The notes beneath the pieces are model-generated. The model worked only from the letters and a program-made list of their open reading frames with translations, searched no databases and had not been told where the DNA came from. From assembly GCF_011493005.1 (NCBI RefSeq), contig NZ_CP049156.1, forward strand, positions 3,348,001 to 3,412,000: 64,000 nt of DNA. Direction: 5' to 3'. Shown in pieces: positions 63,504 through 64,000 of this stretch (within the stretch, counting starts at the first letter, position 1; each line of letters begins with the position of its first letter). The position numbers and the translations under genes are program-made. Origin of the DNA: Caballeronia sp. SBC1 (GTDB taxonomy: Bacteria > Pseudomonadota > Gammaproteobacteria > Burkholderiales > Burkholderiaceae).

Positions 63504-64000
63504 ACATGAGCCAACCGCATTTCGATACGCGCTTTGGCTGGCGAGGCATTGACGCAAACGGCGCGGACAAACGCGGCAAGACGATCGCCTCCGATTCAAC
63601 CCGTGCACGTGCTGCGCTAAAACGCGCTGGTGTCACGGTGCTGGAACTCACCACGCTCGGTTCGGCGCCGCCTCCCAAAGCCCGGGCGGCCGACGTCACG
63701 CTGTTCACGCGGCAACTCGCCGGCTTGCTACGCGCTGGCTTGCCGCTTGCGCCGTCGCTGGATCTCATCGCCGACACCCCTTCGCGCGGCGGCCTGCCGC
63801 GCATCGTCGGATCGGTCGCACGGGATATCACGCAGGGCATTGCATTCTCGGAAGCGCTCGCGCGTCATCCCGCCTGTTTCAACGCGCTGTATTGTCAGTT
63901 GGTTGCCGTCGGCGAAGTGGCCGGCGCGCTGCCGGTCGTGCTCGCGCGGCTCGCCGACGACCGCGAGCGAGCAGGGGCTCAACGGGCGAAACTACGGGCC
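63500..64000 (+). CDS. GspF/PilC-type inner-membrane platform protein, N-terminal part
   Basis: First 167 residues of a T2SS/T4P platform protein, cut by the window end. FTRQLAGLLRAGLPLAPSLDLIADT, DITQGIAFSEALARHP and LYCQLVAVGEVAGALPVVLARLA are the first GspF domain. It overlaps the gspE/pilB-like gene; the prepilin peptidase gene pilD, and then coaE, would be expected next. Confidence 0.92.
   Translation, partial: MNMSQPHFDTRFGWRGIDANGADKRGKTIASDSTRARAALKRAGVTVLELTTLGSAPPPKARAADVTLFTRQLAGLLRAGLPLAPSLDLIADTPSRGGLPRIVGSVARDITQGIAFSEALARHPACFNALYCQLVAVGEVAGALPVVLARLADDRERAGAQRAKLRA

Overview
This 64-kb window is a chromosomal segment of a high-GC betaproteobacterium of the Burkholderiaceae, most likely Paraburkholderia, Caballeronia or a close relative. 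The reasons are the split accB/accC with a nearby aroQ, the ampD-PP0621-ypjD cluster beside ffh, an alanine/lysine-rich histone-H1-like protein beside nrdB, and the rppH ... proB-obgE-rpmA-rplU / ispB-tRNA-Pro backbone that leads into type IV pilus genes. No insertion sequence, integrase, CRISPR array or prophage structural gene is visible.

Layout. 1-5.3 kb: a leftward pentose/galactose operon, iclR-type regulator > dgoK > dgoA > SDR sugar dehydrogenase > araF > araG (runs off the window), with a perfect inverted repeat over the -35 of its predicted promoter. 5.3-11.2 kb: a leftward cell-envelope and housekeeping operon, mpl > YqiA-like esterase > RNase II-type nuclease > aroE > mtgA. 11.4-20.4 kb: rightward housekeeping genes (an unknown protein, a TlpA-like redoxin, aroQ, accB, accC, prmA, a DUF3426 protein, tpx, a PfkB-family kinase and a glycine-zipper lipoprotein). 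20.6-29.7 kb: H1-like histone, nrdB and nrdA, with a DUF3820 gene, an MFS transporter and a roughly 115-bp degenerate tandem repeat between the two reductase genes. Both nrd genes have a predicted promoter overlapped by tandem NrdR-like boxes whose centres are 31 bp apart, and both have unusually long leaders. 29.8-42.9 kb: ampD, PP0621, ypjD, ffh, hpt-type PRTase, marC, proS, rppH, CNP1-like lipoprotein, proB, obgE, rpmA, rplU, ispB and tRNA-Pro(CGG).

42.9-60.5 kb reads as an accessory block next to the tRNA. It holds a DoxX-like protein, a Firmicutes-type family I.5/I.6 lipase without a signal peptide, a YgjP-like metallohydrolase, a divergent MarR / DHA2 efflux pair with a palindromic operator, a cardiolipin synthase, a two-gene DUF1828/DUF1829 module with an unknown partner, a CaiB-type CoA transferase, a secreted COG4315 protein with an ECF sigma / anti-sigma pair, a PEBP protein, a cytochrome b561-glycosyltransferase pair, a divergent LysR / MHS-transporter pair and an alpha/beta hydrolase. 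60.8 kb to the end: a CNNM/CorC-type membrane protein, then gspE/pilB-like and gspF/pilC-like genes of a type IV pilus or type II secretion locus, cut by the window edge.

Links between genes. Mpl, MtgA and AmpD all act on peptidoglycan turnover. NrdA and NrdB form one enzyme from two separate but similarly controlled promoters. AraFG with the dehydrogenase and DgoKA would import and oxidise L-arabinose and/or D-galactose. The least explained parts are the DUF1828 module, the lipase, the long nrd leaders and the intergenic tandem repeat.
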